From Flavobacterium sp. ZT3R18 (GTDB lineage: Bacteria; Bacteroidota; Bacteroidia; Flavobacteriales; Flavobacteriaceae): a stretch of DNA of 64,000 nucleotides. The notes beneath the pieces were generated by a model. The model saw nothing but the letters and a program-made list of their open reading frames with translations. It was not told the origin of the DNA and made no database searches. The stretch is taken from positions 62,001 to 126,000 of the forward strand of contig NZ_VJZS01000001.1 in assembly GCF_007097385.1 (NCBI RefSeq), written 5' to 3'. The position numbers and the translations under genes were made by a program. Shown piece after piece: positions 36,122 to 43,388 of this stretch (the first letter of the stretch is position 1; the number at the start of each line of letters is the position of its first letter).

Positions 36122-37735
36122 TTATTCTCCGCTATAATCTTGAAGTAAATAAACCAGCATATTTCGTGTTGGTTTTTTATTTCTAAATTGTTTTATGATA
36201 ACTGGAGAATTAATTTTTTTAAAGCTCTTTTTGTACAGTTCTTTTGGGTCGCTAAAACTATTCGAAACAGTTATGAAATAAGCGTCATCTCCAATTTTAA
36301 GTTGTTTTCTGTAGGAGTTCAACCAAGCATAAGTGTGAATGTCTTCTAATTTGCCTAAAGCTATAAAGTCTAAACCCAAAGGTTGTGCAATATAATTGTC
36401 AATGTGTGCTCCCGGAAACCATTTGTTGTTTAGGATAAAAGTAGTTTTTGTTCTTCCTGATTGAATGTCATTATCACGTACTTTTTCAAACTCATTTTTA
36501 TAGAATTCCCAATTGTACATATCAAGTGTAAAGTCTTTTTTGCCTAAAGATTTTTCATCCTTATTTCCAATGGTTCCGGGATAGAAATTTATAAGTATAA
36601 TTCCCGAAAAGACTATTGTCGAAATTAATAGACAAGAGGAATATACTAGTTTTTTCAATAGAGAGTTAGTGTTTTTTTCTATTTCTTCCGAAAAAGTATT
36701 TAAATTTTGGTTGTCAGGAACCCACTTTTTTATCTCATCGGAAGAAAATTTTTCTTTGATGTGGGTTTCATTTGAAATGTAGCAAGAAGCAAGTATCAAT
36801 AAAGTAACAAAAGCTGGGCCAGACCAATGAGGAAGCGTGTCTCTGTATATGGAAATAAAAAGTAATAACACAATTAGCGGTAAGCTTAACAAAAGCAGCA
36901 ATCTCTTTACGGGTTTTGCCATGTCGATTTTGTTTTTCCAAGCAGCAATTAATGAGCAAACAATCAAAAAATAATTAATAGGATTGTTATAAAAAACACC
37001 TCCAAGAAACTCTCTAAAAAAGCTGGAAGGGTTAATTTCTTTCTTGATGGTGACTCTTTGGCTGTGATACGTATAGGTGATAAAATGGTTCTCGATGTTC
37101 CAAATTAAAATTGGAGATATAATGAGGACTGTGATTAGAACAGCTAAATAAAGAGAACCATTCCTTAATAAATCCCTTCTATAACATAAAATATACAATC
37201 CAAAACCAGCCCATAAAAACACACCGTGAATTTTACTCATAATGCACAATCCACTAAACAACCCAAATAAAAGGAGATTGTAGTTTTGTTTCTTGTGATT
37301 TGTTGTGTCCGAAACGATTTGTATTAAAAAATGAACGCTTATCAACCAAAAAAACAATTGAGGAGAATCAGGCAAAATGAAAACGCCAGCAATGATACTA
37401 GAATATAAAGAACCGGTATAAAGTAAGGAGGCGATTAAAGCCGCTTTTTCGTTTTTGATTCCTTTGCAGATGACATAAATTAAATAGGTATTAATGGCTC
37501 CAAAAATAATCGCACCCAAACGAACAAAAAGCGCATTGGTGAAAGAGAGATTAAAAGTTGTTAGCCGAATCAGTAAGGCTACCATTGGCGGATGGTCAAA
37601 GTAGTTCCATTGCAGATGCTGGGCATAAGTGAGGTAATACACTTCGTCATTGCCTAAACCAATAGTCGTCGCAACAAAACATCGTATTAAAGTAGCAATA
37701 ACTATTATTAAAACTAATTTGTGTTTTTCTTTCAT
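36122..37735 (-). CDS. GT39/ArnT-like membrane glycosyltransferase
   Basis: A 537-residue polytopic protein with about 11-12 membrane helices, the layout of the GT-C superfamily that uses polyprenyl-phosphate sugars. The first loop has the acidic motif GLGNDEVYYLTYAQHLQWNYFDHPPM, with Asp-Glu expected at the catalytic position of ArnT/PMT relatives. An ORF can be extended to 37798, but this would enter a region containing a palindrome repeat; the ATG at 37735 (MKEKHKLVLII) starts just before the first helix. It lies downstream of GtrA and PAP2 genes, consistent with lipid-linked sugar transfer to envelope glycans. Confidence 0.85.
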   Translation of the reverse strand: MKEKHKLVLIIVIATLIRCFVATTIGLGNDEVYYLTYAQHLQWNYFDHPPMVALLIRLTTFNLSFTNALFVRLGAIIFGAINTYLIYVICKGIKNEKAALIASLLYTGSLYSSIIAGVFILPDSPQLFFWLISVHFLIQIVSDTTNHKKQNYNLLLFGLFSGLCIMSKIHGVFLWAGFGLYILCYRRDLLRNGSLYLAVLITVLIISPILIWNIENHFITYTYHSQRVTIKKEINPSSFFREFLGGVFYNNPINYFLIVCSLIAAWKNKIDMAKPVKRLLLLLSLPLIVLLLFISIYRDTLPHWSGPAFVTLLILASCYISNETHIKEKFSSDEIKKWVPDNQNLNTFSEEIEKNTNSLLKKLVYSSCLLISTIVFSGIILINFYPGTIGNKDEKSLGKKDFTLDMYNWEFYKNEFEKVRDNDIQSGRTKTTFILNNKWFPGAHIDNYIAQPLGLDFIALGKLEDIHTYAWLNSYRKQLKIGDDAYFITVSNSFSDPKELYKKSFKKINSPVIIKQFRNKKPTRNMLVYLLQDYSGE

Positions 37736-37761
37736 AGGTAGAGAATATTGTTTTTTTTGGA

Positions 37762-37779
37762 TCCCAATAGCTATCGGGA
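37762..37779. repeat. palindrome copy (one mismatch)
   Basis: TCCCAATAGCTATCGGGA differs from the palindrome TCCCGATAGCTATCGGGA by one base. It sits just upstream of the GT39 gene, in a 144-base stretch between genes that also holds a short open frame with protein-like composition. Confidence 0.75.
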
Positions 37780-37879
37780 GGAATCGCCAAATCTTCATAG
37801 GTGTTTATCTCATCGGTAAATATTTCATTTTGGTATTCGATGATTTTCAATTGCGACAAATACTGTCATGGCGATTTCA

Positions 37880-38257
37880 TTATATTTTAAAGGTGTACAG
37901 TGAGTTTGCTGTAAAGTTCCAAAAGAAAACAATGACTGTTACGATGGCTTTGCAGACATAAAAATTGATTTTGGTGTTCTTTTGAAGTAAATAAAGAAAA
38001 GCGGTATTCAATAAAAAGCCGATAATAGAAATGATCAAAAAGCTTATAAATTGAGTAGCAAGATGGTTGTCATTATTGTGAAAAGTGAAATATTTATTCA
38101 AAAAATAGTTGTTCACTACGCCAAATAGGAACCCAAATGAGTTAGAAAGGTATTTATTGAGCCGTAATTTTTCTTTGCAAATCCATGTTATAGAGAAATC
38201 AATTACAAGACCAGAAAATCCGACCAATCCAAATTTAAAAAATTTAATAAGATCCAT
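37880..38257 (-). CDS. GtrA family membrane protein
   Basis: A 125-residue protein with four membrane helices. FFKFGLVGFSGLVIDFSITW opens it and NYFLNKYFTFHN is a typical internal motif of GtrA, a family thought to move polyprenyl-linked sugars across the membrane. It ends SLYTFKI. Its first codons overlap the end of the PAP2 gene by 14 bases (38244-38257), so translation of the two is likely coupled. The next gene downstream, after a repeat-bearing spacer, is the GT39-type transferase, with which it may share a lipid-linked substrate. Confidence 0.88.
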   Translation of the reverse strand: MDLIKFFKFGLVGFSGLVIDFSITWICKEKLRLNKYLSNSFGFLFGVVNNYFLNKYFTFHNNDNHLATQFISFLIISIIGFLLNTAFLYLLQKNTKINFYVCKAIVTVIVFFWNFTANSLYTFKI

Positions 38258-38969
38258 TTATATTTTGCTTGTTGAGGTTTTTGAAAAGAGTGACTTTTAA
38301 ATGGTAGAATGCCGTGTGATTTTTAACAATTAATTTTTTGATCTTAAATGAATTTTTATTGTACCATAAAATAGTCAATGTACCAGATAAAATCCCAATA
38401 AAAGCTCCCGCCAAAACATCAATTAGGAAATGATGCGCTAAATAAATGCGTGAATACCCAATTGTCATGGCAAATAGGAGTGAGATAGCCCAAATGTGTC
38501 TTCTTCTAAAATAGTTTGTAACAATAGTTACCATCGCAAAAGCAGAGGCTGTATGACCTGAGGGGAAACTGTGAAATCCAATTCTGCAATTTGAAAAAGT
38601 ATCTAAAAAATAAGTATAATGATGCGATTCAAAATACACACTTGGTCTTGGAGAAGCTATTAAATGTTTTAATATTTGAGAAAATATGCCTGAAATTAAA
38701 AATCCGATTAATAAAAGTAGCGCCAGTTTTCTTTGTTTTTTGAATGAAAGGATAATTATTGAAAATAGTAACAAAGTAAAAAGACCATCTCCACAGAAAG
38801 TGATGTTTTGAAAAATAACAGTTAACATCGCTGTATGATAGCTGTTCAAGAAGATAAAACCATCGGCTCTAGTGTAAATAGATAGAAAAAAGCCACAACC
38901 GACAATCAATAGTAAGCTGCTGATATAAAAAAAATTGTTTTTGTTTATTACTTCTAAAAGTGTCTTCAT
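38244..38969 (-). CDS. PAP2 family lipid phosphatase
   Basis: A 241-residue membrane protein with the three conserved phosphatase motifs of PAP2: KHLIASPRPSVYF (K-x6-RP), FPSGHTASAF (PSGH) and SRIYLAHHFLIDVLAG (SR-x5-H-x3-D). All catalytic residues are present. PAP2 enzymes dephosphorylate polyprenyl pyrophosphate or phosphatidic acid; here, next to GtrA and GT39 genes, an undecaprenyl-lipid role is plausible but not shown. It is the first gene of this unit and starts at an ATG at 38969. Confidence 0.92.
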   Translation of the reverse strand: MKTLLEVINKNNFFYISSLLLIVGCGFFLSIYTRADGFIFLNSYHTAMLTVIFQNITFCGDGLFTLLLFSIIILSFKKQRKLALLLLIGFLISGIFSQILKHLIASPRPSVYFESHHYTYFLDTFSNCRIGFHSFPSGHTASAFAMVTIVTNYFRRRHIWAISLLFAMTIGYSRIYLAHHFLIDVLAGAFIGILSGTLTILWYNKNSFKIKKLIVKNHTAFYHLKVTLFKNLNKQNINGSY

Positions 38970-39110
38970 TTTTATAAAATTAGTAACCGTAAAAATAAAC
39001 GGTTACTGTTTTTACTTATTGAAAACGAGATTATTAAAATCCGATGAAATCGTAAATATAATGTTATGAGTTTTTTTGAAGAATAGTGTTTTGGGGCTAA
39101 GCGATTTTGT

Positions 39111-39911
39111 CTAAAACCCAATTTTTAACTTTCCGTAAGCATTTTGTTTATTGGTAATTCGGAAGGTCAGTCCAAAAGTAAACCCTTTTAATTCAGGGAT
39201 TTTATCGTTTGTTATAGGGTAAGAGTAACCAGCCCCAAGATCTATAAAGTTTAAAAACGTTAAACCTGCCATAGTGTAAATATTTCGGTTGGAGCCGCCA
39301 ATTTTAATAAATCCAAAATTAGTAGTGTTGTACGAAAGATGTATATCGGGCAGTCCGAAATAGTTGTTGTCATAACTGCTTACCCCATATCCCAAGCCCA
39401 AAAAAAGTTTATTTCTGTCCTCGCAATCCAAACAAAATTCTAAACCACCTGTAAATTGACTTTTGACTGTTATGCTGTAATTGATGTAAAAAATGGGTTG
39501 CCAGTCAAGGAGTTTTGAAGTGTTTTTGTAATCGCTGTTGTAATTGTTGTTTTGCGTATTCAGAAGCATTCCGTTCTCGTCAAACCATTTGGATTTCCCC
39601 ACTAATTCTTGCGCTTGTTGATCCTTGGAGTAGCCTTTAAATTGTAATTTATTGGTTTTTAGATAATAATCTTCAACGCTATAAAGGGAATCAATTCCGT
39701 TTATTGTGTAACCTACTGCCTCATTGGTTTTTACTTTTTTGGGTTGAATGCGATAATATACAGCCAATTCTTTTGGGCAATTTTTCCAATTAGAGTCGAA
39801 GTAAGTAAGGTTGGTTTGTGCAGATGAATAGGTGCAAAAGAAAATGAAGAAGAGTGTGTGAAAGATTAATTTATAGTTTTTTAGGTTCTTGTATAGTTTT
39901 TCTTTTTGCAT
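39111..39911 (-). CDS. outer-membrane-like protein behind hipA
   Basis: A 266-residue protein with a signal-like hydrophobic stretch (LIFHTLFFIFFCTYSSAQ, residues about 15-32). The C-terminal half has repeating short amphipathic strands and ends KQNAYGKLKIGF, with a final Phe, suggesting a small beta-barrel or surface protein. The N-terminal third (YYRIQPKKVKTNEAVGYTI) resembles no family I recognise. It begins 10 bases after the hipA stop, so it may be transcribed from the hipBA promoter, which would be unusual company for a toxin-antitoxin module. Confidence 0.7.
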   Translation of the reverse strand: MQKEKLYKNLKNYKLIFHTLFFIFFCTYSSAQTNLTYFDSNWKNCPKELAVYYRIQPKKVKTNEAVGYTINGIDSLYSVEDYYLKTNKLQFKGYSKDQQAQELVGKSKWFDENGMLLNTQNNNYNSDYKNTSKLLDWQPIFYINYSITVKSQFTGGLEFCLDCEDRNKLFLGLGYGVSSYDNNYFGLPDIHLSYNTTNFGFIKIGGSNRNIYTMAGLTFLNFIDLGAGYSYPITNDKIPELKGFTFGLTFRITNKQNAYGKLKIGF

Positions 39912-39921
39912 TTGTTTTTTT

Positions 39922-41142
39922 TTAAATAGATAGATTGCTTTTTATTAACTGAATAGTGTTTTTTGAAACGCCAATATTAATAGCTAGATTTTCAAATTCA
40001 GCTATCGAATTCTTCACTTCATCAAAAATGGAAGGTGCGTTTTTTACGCCAAAATGAGTCGCTAATTTGTTCAGGTTTTCTGCTGTTGGATTATTGCTTT
40101 CTCCTGCGATTGTTGTGCTGTGCAGTCCGTATGAAGAATTGGAAAAAGTCAAATCGTATGCCGGTGCAAATTTCCATTCACCTTTTTCATTCATTAAAAA
40201 AGAGAAATTTTTGCTGTGGTCATCTCGATTGTGTGCAAAAACATTAAAAGCCGCGAGACGTAATATTTTAGAATAGGCATTGAAATTCTTTTCTAGTGTA
40301 AAAGCACAGTCCATAATATGTCCGTAATCCAGTGTACTCATTCTGAAATTATCGTGTAATAAACCTGCAACGGAATGCAGATGTAATTTTTTGTTTTTTA
40401 TTCGGTCGAATCGTTTACTTCCAAAAAAATAATTTCCTTTTTGACTTTTAAACAATCGAAATTCATTCACTTCAATTCCGGCATTTTGTGCCATTTGATT
40501 ATATATGAATTCGATTAAAGCAATCTCTGGCAGATCATTAGAGGATGGGAATTTTATGATCCAATGTTCGAATCCTTCTGGTAATTCTGATTTCCCGTAG
40601 CATAATTGATTGGTTTTTGGGTTGAAGCCAACTATTATTTTAGGTCTAGCACCTCCAGAAGAGCCGCCAAGTTGAAATAATTCTTCAATTATGTCATTTG
40701 AAGTACCGCTCCAAACAGTTTCTATTTCACTAGAAATTTGGTCTAAATTGATACTGTCTAAAGAGTAGTTTGAGTTTTCATGTTCGGGTTCGTATGAAAT
40801 GGCTCCCATGCTGTTTTTGTCAATAAAGCATAGTCGATCCAATGGAGATATTTCACTATAATTGACTCCCATTGACAAAAGTTTTCGGTCTAGCAATAAT
40901 TTCCCCCAACCATCTGGAATGGAATCTGAAAAAACACCAAAAAGCCCGTCAAAATGACCTTCTTTTGGGGTCAAAATAGCATTAGATAATTTCATTTTGA
41001 ATGGAGAAATTTCTATTTCTTTTGCAATAAAATCTGGATGATATTTAAAGTAGATTTTGTTTTGGTTTTCAACCATTTCTCCAATTTCTATTTTTGAGCT
41101 GTCCAGATTTAAAAAAGCTTTTACTTTTTGAGTTTTTTTCAT
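39922..41142 (-). CDS. hipA: HipA-like kinase toxin
   Basis: A 406-residue serine/threonine kinase-fold toxin of the HipBA type; in E. coli HipA phosphorylates glutamyl-tRNA synthetase and stalls translation. Parts: N-terminal subdomain 1 (about residues 1-120, with GVFSDSIPDGWGKLLLDRKL), the Gly-rich loop SSGGARPK at 161-168, catalytic HNRDDHSKN at 304-312, and the DFG-like YDLTFS at 329-334. All catalytic residues appear intact. It is preceded by hipB with a 2-base gap. The target here cannot be predicted. Confidence 0.92.
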   Translation of the reverse strand: MKKTQKVKAFLNLDSSKIEIGEMVENQNKIYFKYHPDFIAKEIEISPFKMKLSNAILTPKEGHFDGLFGVFSDSIPDGWGKLLLDRKLLSMGVNYSEISPLDRLCFIDKNSMGAISYEPEHENSNYSLDSINLDQISSEIETVWSGTSNDIIEELFQLGGSSGGARPKIIVGFNPKTNQLCYGKSELPEGFEHWIIKFPSSNDLPEIALIEFIYNQMAQNAGIEVNEFRLFKSQKGNYFFGSKRFDRIKNKKLHLHSVAGLLHDNFRMSTLDYGHIMDCAFTLEKNFNAYSKILRLAAFNVFAHNRDDHSKNFSFLMNEKGEWKFAPAYDLTFSNSSYGLHSTTIAGESNNPTAENLNKLATHFGVKNAPSIFDEVKNSIAEFENLAINIGVSKNTIQLIKSNLSI

Positions 41143-41144
41143 AA

Positions 41145-41417
41145 TTAGTGACTAAATAGTTTTTCGACTACTTTTAAATCTTCATTTGTTTTAAAAACCA
41201 AATCAAAATCATCCAGTCTGTCAAATAAATGGGCAAGTTTTAATAGGGATTCTAATGAAATTTGTCCTGTTTGCTCAAATCGTTTGATGCTGCCCAAAGA
41301 AACTCCTGATTTGTTAGCAAGTTCTATTTGAGATGTTTTTTTGCTTTTCCGAAGTAATCGAAATTTTTCAGCTAATTCTATTTGAACTTGATTTGGAGTT
41401 TTGTTTAAACTGTACAT
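41145..41417 (-). CDS. hipB: HipB-like XRE antitoxin
   Basis: A 90-residue helix-turn-helix protein. The Cro/CI-type HTH reads LLRKSKKTSQIELANKSGVS followed by SIKRFEQTGQISLESLLKLAHLF. HipB proteins bind their own operator and neutralise HipA. It precedes hipA by 2 bases, the normal order. Two copies of TAGCTAATAT flank its promoter (41425-41434 and 41466-41475) and are candidate operators. Confidence 0.9.
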   Translation of the reverse strand: MYSLNKTPNQVQIELAEKFRLLRKSKKTSQIELANKSGVSLGSIKRFEQTGQISLESLLKLAHLFDRLDDFDLVFKTNEDLKVVEKLFSH

Positions 41418-41424
41418 TTTATTA

Positions 41425-41475
41425 TAGCTAATATGTTAGTCAAATATACTTAAAAATAATAGTTTTAGCTAATAT
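41425..41475. promoter_or_regulatory. hipBA promoter and candidate HipB operators
   Basis: Direct repeats TAGCTAATAT lie at 41425-41434 and 41466-41475, 41 bases apart. Each sits in a short palindromic context (CTAA-TATG-TTAG at 41428-41439). A minus-strand -7 box TATATTTG (41441-41448) lies between them, about 24 bases before the hipB ATG. The layout fits autoregulation by HipB; binding is inferred. Confidence 0.55.
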
Positions 41476-41492
41476 AATTGCTATTTGTACTG

Positions 41493-41624
41493 CAATGTCA
41501 TTTCCTTAAGAATTTAATCGCCTCCAGTTTGTCATTTCGACGAAGGAGAAATCACATTACGTAATCTATATGTGATTTCTCCTTCGTCGAAATGACAAAA
41601 ACAAAACTTAAGGAAACGACATTG
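41493..41624. repeat. 132-bp MITE-like palindromic element, copy A
   Basis: The ends are an 18-base inverted repeat with one mismatch (from CAATGTCATTTCC to GGAAACGACATTG), enclosing a second, longer inverted repeat around 41528-41558 and 41570-41600 with core TTCGACGAAGGAGAAATCAC. The element is nearly identical in length and sequence to copy B at 57527-57658. It contains no ORF and no clear target duplication, so it is probably a non-autonomous mobile element or a structured RNA repeat. Confidence 0.88.
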
Positions 41625-41670
41625 ATTTATATTGAGGTTTTCTTGAAAGTTAATGCCTGTTTTTTTAGGA

Positions 41671-41766
41671 AAGCCTATTTCAGCTCCAAAAGGGTTTTAT
41701 TACGTCGCCGTAATCGATGAATTTTGGAACGAAATCCGAAGAAAAATTGAGATGCTAAAGGAATAG
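41671..41766 (+). pseudogene. fragment of a pbpC-like gene 3' end
   Basis: Read in frame from 41671 this gives 31 residues beginning KPISAPKGFYYVAVIDEF and ending RRKIEMLKE, then a TAG stop. It aligns with the last 30 residues of the intact pbpC product (PISATTGFHYITVVDEF...), with 21 of 30 identical. There is no start codon or upstream coding sequence. It is therefore a remnant of a second, diverged pbpC, about 5.6 kb from the intact gene. Confidence 0.85.
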
Positions 41767-41808
41767 ATAGCTGTTTTGAAAACGACAGCCGTAGCCCAGA
41801 TAGCAGTG

Positions 41809-41841
41809 GAAATTCTTTGTTGTTTTTCTTTAAAACAACAA
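41809..41841. other. hairpin in a candidate structured element split by the IS
   Basis: CTTTGTTGTTTT pairs with AAAACAACAAAG around a short loop, followed by ATTGTAACG and the palindrome TCCCGATAGCTATCGGGA. The other half of the palindrome and AGCTGGATTAGCTCCTT lie beyond the IS (43308-43339). The pieces read as one structured intergenic element broken by the insertion; I recall similar elements in Flavobacterium but could not check. Confidence 0.5.
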
Positions 41842-41856
41842 AGATTGTAACGTCCC

Positions 41857-41866
41857 GATAGCTATC
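41857..41866. repeat. IS target-site duplication, left
   Basis: GATAGCTATC, repeated at 43308-43317, flanks the IS directly. With the bases outside it, the empty site would be TCCCGATAGCTATCGGGA. Confidence 0.8.
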
Positions 41867-41893
41867 CTATCGTGTGGACACAAATATATTTTC

Positions 41894-41901
41894 TATTTTT
41901 G
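41894..41901 (+). promoter_or_regulatory. transposase promoter -7 box
   Basis: TATTTTTG ends 5 bases before the ATG at 41907, inside the left end of the IS, and supports that start. Confidence 0.55.
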
Positions 41902-41906
41902 CCTTT

Positions 41907-43307
41907 ATGGTTTTAAGTAGAACATTTAAGAATTTACCTGACAAAAGGTTAATTGAGAGAGGAAATAAGATCTATCAAGATTTATTTCAAAAAAGCGTGC
42001 ATTCTATCCGTCAATTTTCTTCATCAAGTGCCGAAGCTAAAGGAGCATATCGCTTTCTGCAAAATGATAGGGTTAGTGAAAATATGATTATAGAAAACTT
42101 GCAGATGAATTGCAAAATTGGCTGTAAGGGCAAGCATGTATTGTGTATTCAAGACACCTCAGAAATTAATTTAAAGAATCACCGTAATCGAATAAAACAA
42201 GACGGATCCATTGGAAGCACAAATTCAAGATCAGACACAGGGCTTGGATTTATGATTCACCCCTCTTTAGTGTTAGATGCAGAAATGGCTGTTCCGTACG
42301 GCTATTCTGCCATCAAGATTTGGAACAGACCAATGGAATTCAAAAACAAGCATGATCGGGAATATAACAAGCTTCCAATAGAAGACAAGGAGTCTTATAA
42401 ATGGATAGAAGTATCACAAAAAACACAAGAATATCTAAAAGAAGAGGTTAAAAGTATGATTATCATACAAGATCGCGAAGGAGATATTTATGAGCAATTT
42501 GTAACGATACCAGATGAAAAGACTGATTTACTGATACGTGCAAAATCCAATAGAATACTGAATGACAAAACAAAAATGTTTTCGAGTATAGAATCTGTAG
42601 AACCGGCTGGAAGTTATGAAGTTAAAGTAGAAAGCTGTTTAAAAACAAAGCGAAAGAAACGCACAGCAAAATTAGAGGTTCGATACCGAGAAGTTGAATT
42701 AAAGCGTCCCCAAAGAGTCAATGCAAGTATCCCAAAAACCATAAAACTGTTTTTGGTTGAAGCCAAAGAAATAGGCTATATAGGGAAAGATGCTATTTGT
42801 TGGCGATTACTTACGACATTGCAGGTGGATAATTTACAAATGGCCATGAACTGTATCGAATGGTACAGTTGGAGATGGACAATTGAAGAGGTTTTTAAAA
42901 TACTGAAAAAAGAAGGATTTGATATAGAATCGAGTGAATTAGAGTCAGGAGTCTCAATACGAAAACTCAGTTTAATGATAATGGAAGTGGTAATCAAACT
43001 GTTTTTGATGATAATTGCCTATGATGAGCCTGAATTGGAAATGGATGCAGGAATATGTTTTAATCAGCAGGAACAGGAATGTTTAGAATTGCAAATCAAT
43101 AAATTAGAAGGCAAGACCGAGAAACTTAAAAATCCATACATAAAAAAGGATTTAAAAAGGTACGTGTGGTGCATTGCAAGAATGGGCGGATGGAAAGGAT
43201 ATGCCAAAGAAAGAAAACCAGGCATTACCACTTTATGGATTGGACTCAAAAGCTTCAAAGCTTTATTTGAGGGTTGGGAATTGCATAAAGATGTGTCCAC
43301 ACGATAG
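41907..43307 (+). CDS. IS4-family transposase
   Basis: A 466-residue DDE transposase resembling the IS50/Tn5-type branch: an N-terminal Tnp_DNA_bind-like region (RTFKNLPDKRLIERGNKIYQ), the first Asp near IQDTSEIN, the second in IIIQDREGDIYEQF, and a C-terminal catalytic Glu in WYSWRWTIEEVFKILKK (the Y-(2)-R-(3)-E-(6)-K pattern of IS4 enzymes). The upstream GTG at 41874 is possible but lies in the inverted repeat; ATG at 41907 follows a good -7 box. The TAG stop uses the last three bases of the right inverted repeat, so the gene reaches the element's end. No frameshift is seen. Confidence 0.92.
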   Translation: MVLSRTFKNLPDKRLIERGNKIYQDLFQKSVHSIRQFSSSSAEAKGAYRFLQNDRVSENMIIENLQMNCKIGCKGKHVLCIQDTSEINLKNHRNRIKQDGSIGSTNSRSDTGLGFMIHPSLVLDAEMAVPYGYSAIKIWNRPMEFKNKHDREYNKLPIEDKESYKWIEVSQKTQEYLKEEVKSMIIIQDREGDIYEQFVTIPDEKTDLLIRAKSNRILNDKTKMFSSIESVEPAGSYEVKVESCLKTKRKKRTAKLEVRYREVELKRPQRVNASIPKTIKLFLVEAKEIGYIGKDAICWRLLTTLQVDNLQMAMNCIEWYSWRWTIEEVFKILKKEGFDIESSELESGVSIRKLSLMIMEVVIKLFLMIIAYDEPELEMDAGICFNQQEQECLELQINKLEGKTEKLKNPYIKKDLKRYVWCIARMGGWKGYAKERKPGITTLWIGLKSFKALFEGWELHKDVSTR

Positions 43308-43317
43308 GATAGCTATC
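43308..43317. repeat. IS target-site duplication, right
   Basis: GATAGCTATC, the right copy of the duplicated target, followed by GGGA, the remaining part of the palindrome. Confidence 0.8.
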
Positions 43318-43351
43318 GGGAAGCTGGATTAGCTCCTTAAAAACAAGACAC

Positions 43352-43387
43352 AAAAAAACCGCCAATCTCACGAAAGGCGGTTTTTGT
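43352..43387. terminator. bidirectional terminator before rng
   Basis: AACCGCC and GGCGGTT arms with A-tract before and T-tract after; it ends 2 bases before the RNase G stop codon and probably terminates that gene. Confidence 0.88.
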
Positions 43388-43388
43388 T

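Larger units (their letters stand above)
41867..43307 (+). mobile_element. IS4-family insertion sequence, intact
   Basis: A 1441-bp element bounded by perfect 16-bp terminal inverted repeats CTATCGTGTGGACACA (41867-41882, inverted at 43292-43307), with direct duplications outside. The duplication is read as 10 bp but could be 8-10 because the termini share bases with the target. It contains one full-length transposase gene. The insertion splits an 18-bp palindrome at its centre. No second copy is visible in the window. Confidence 0.92.
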
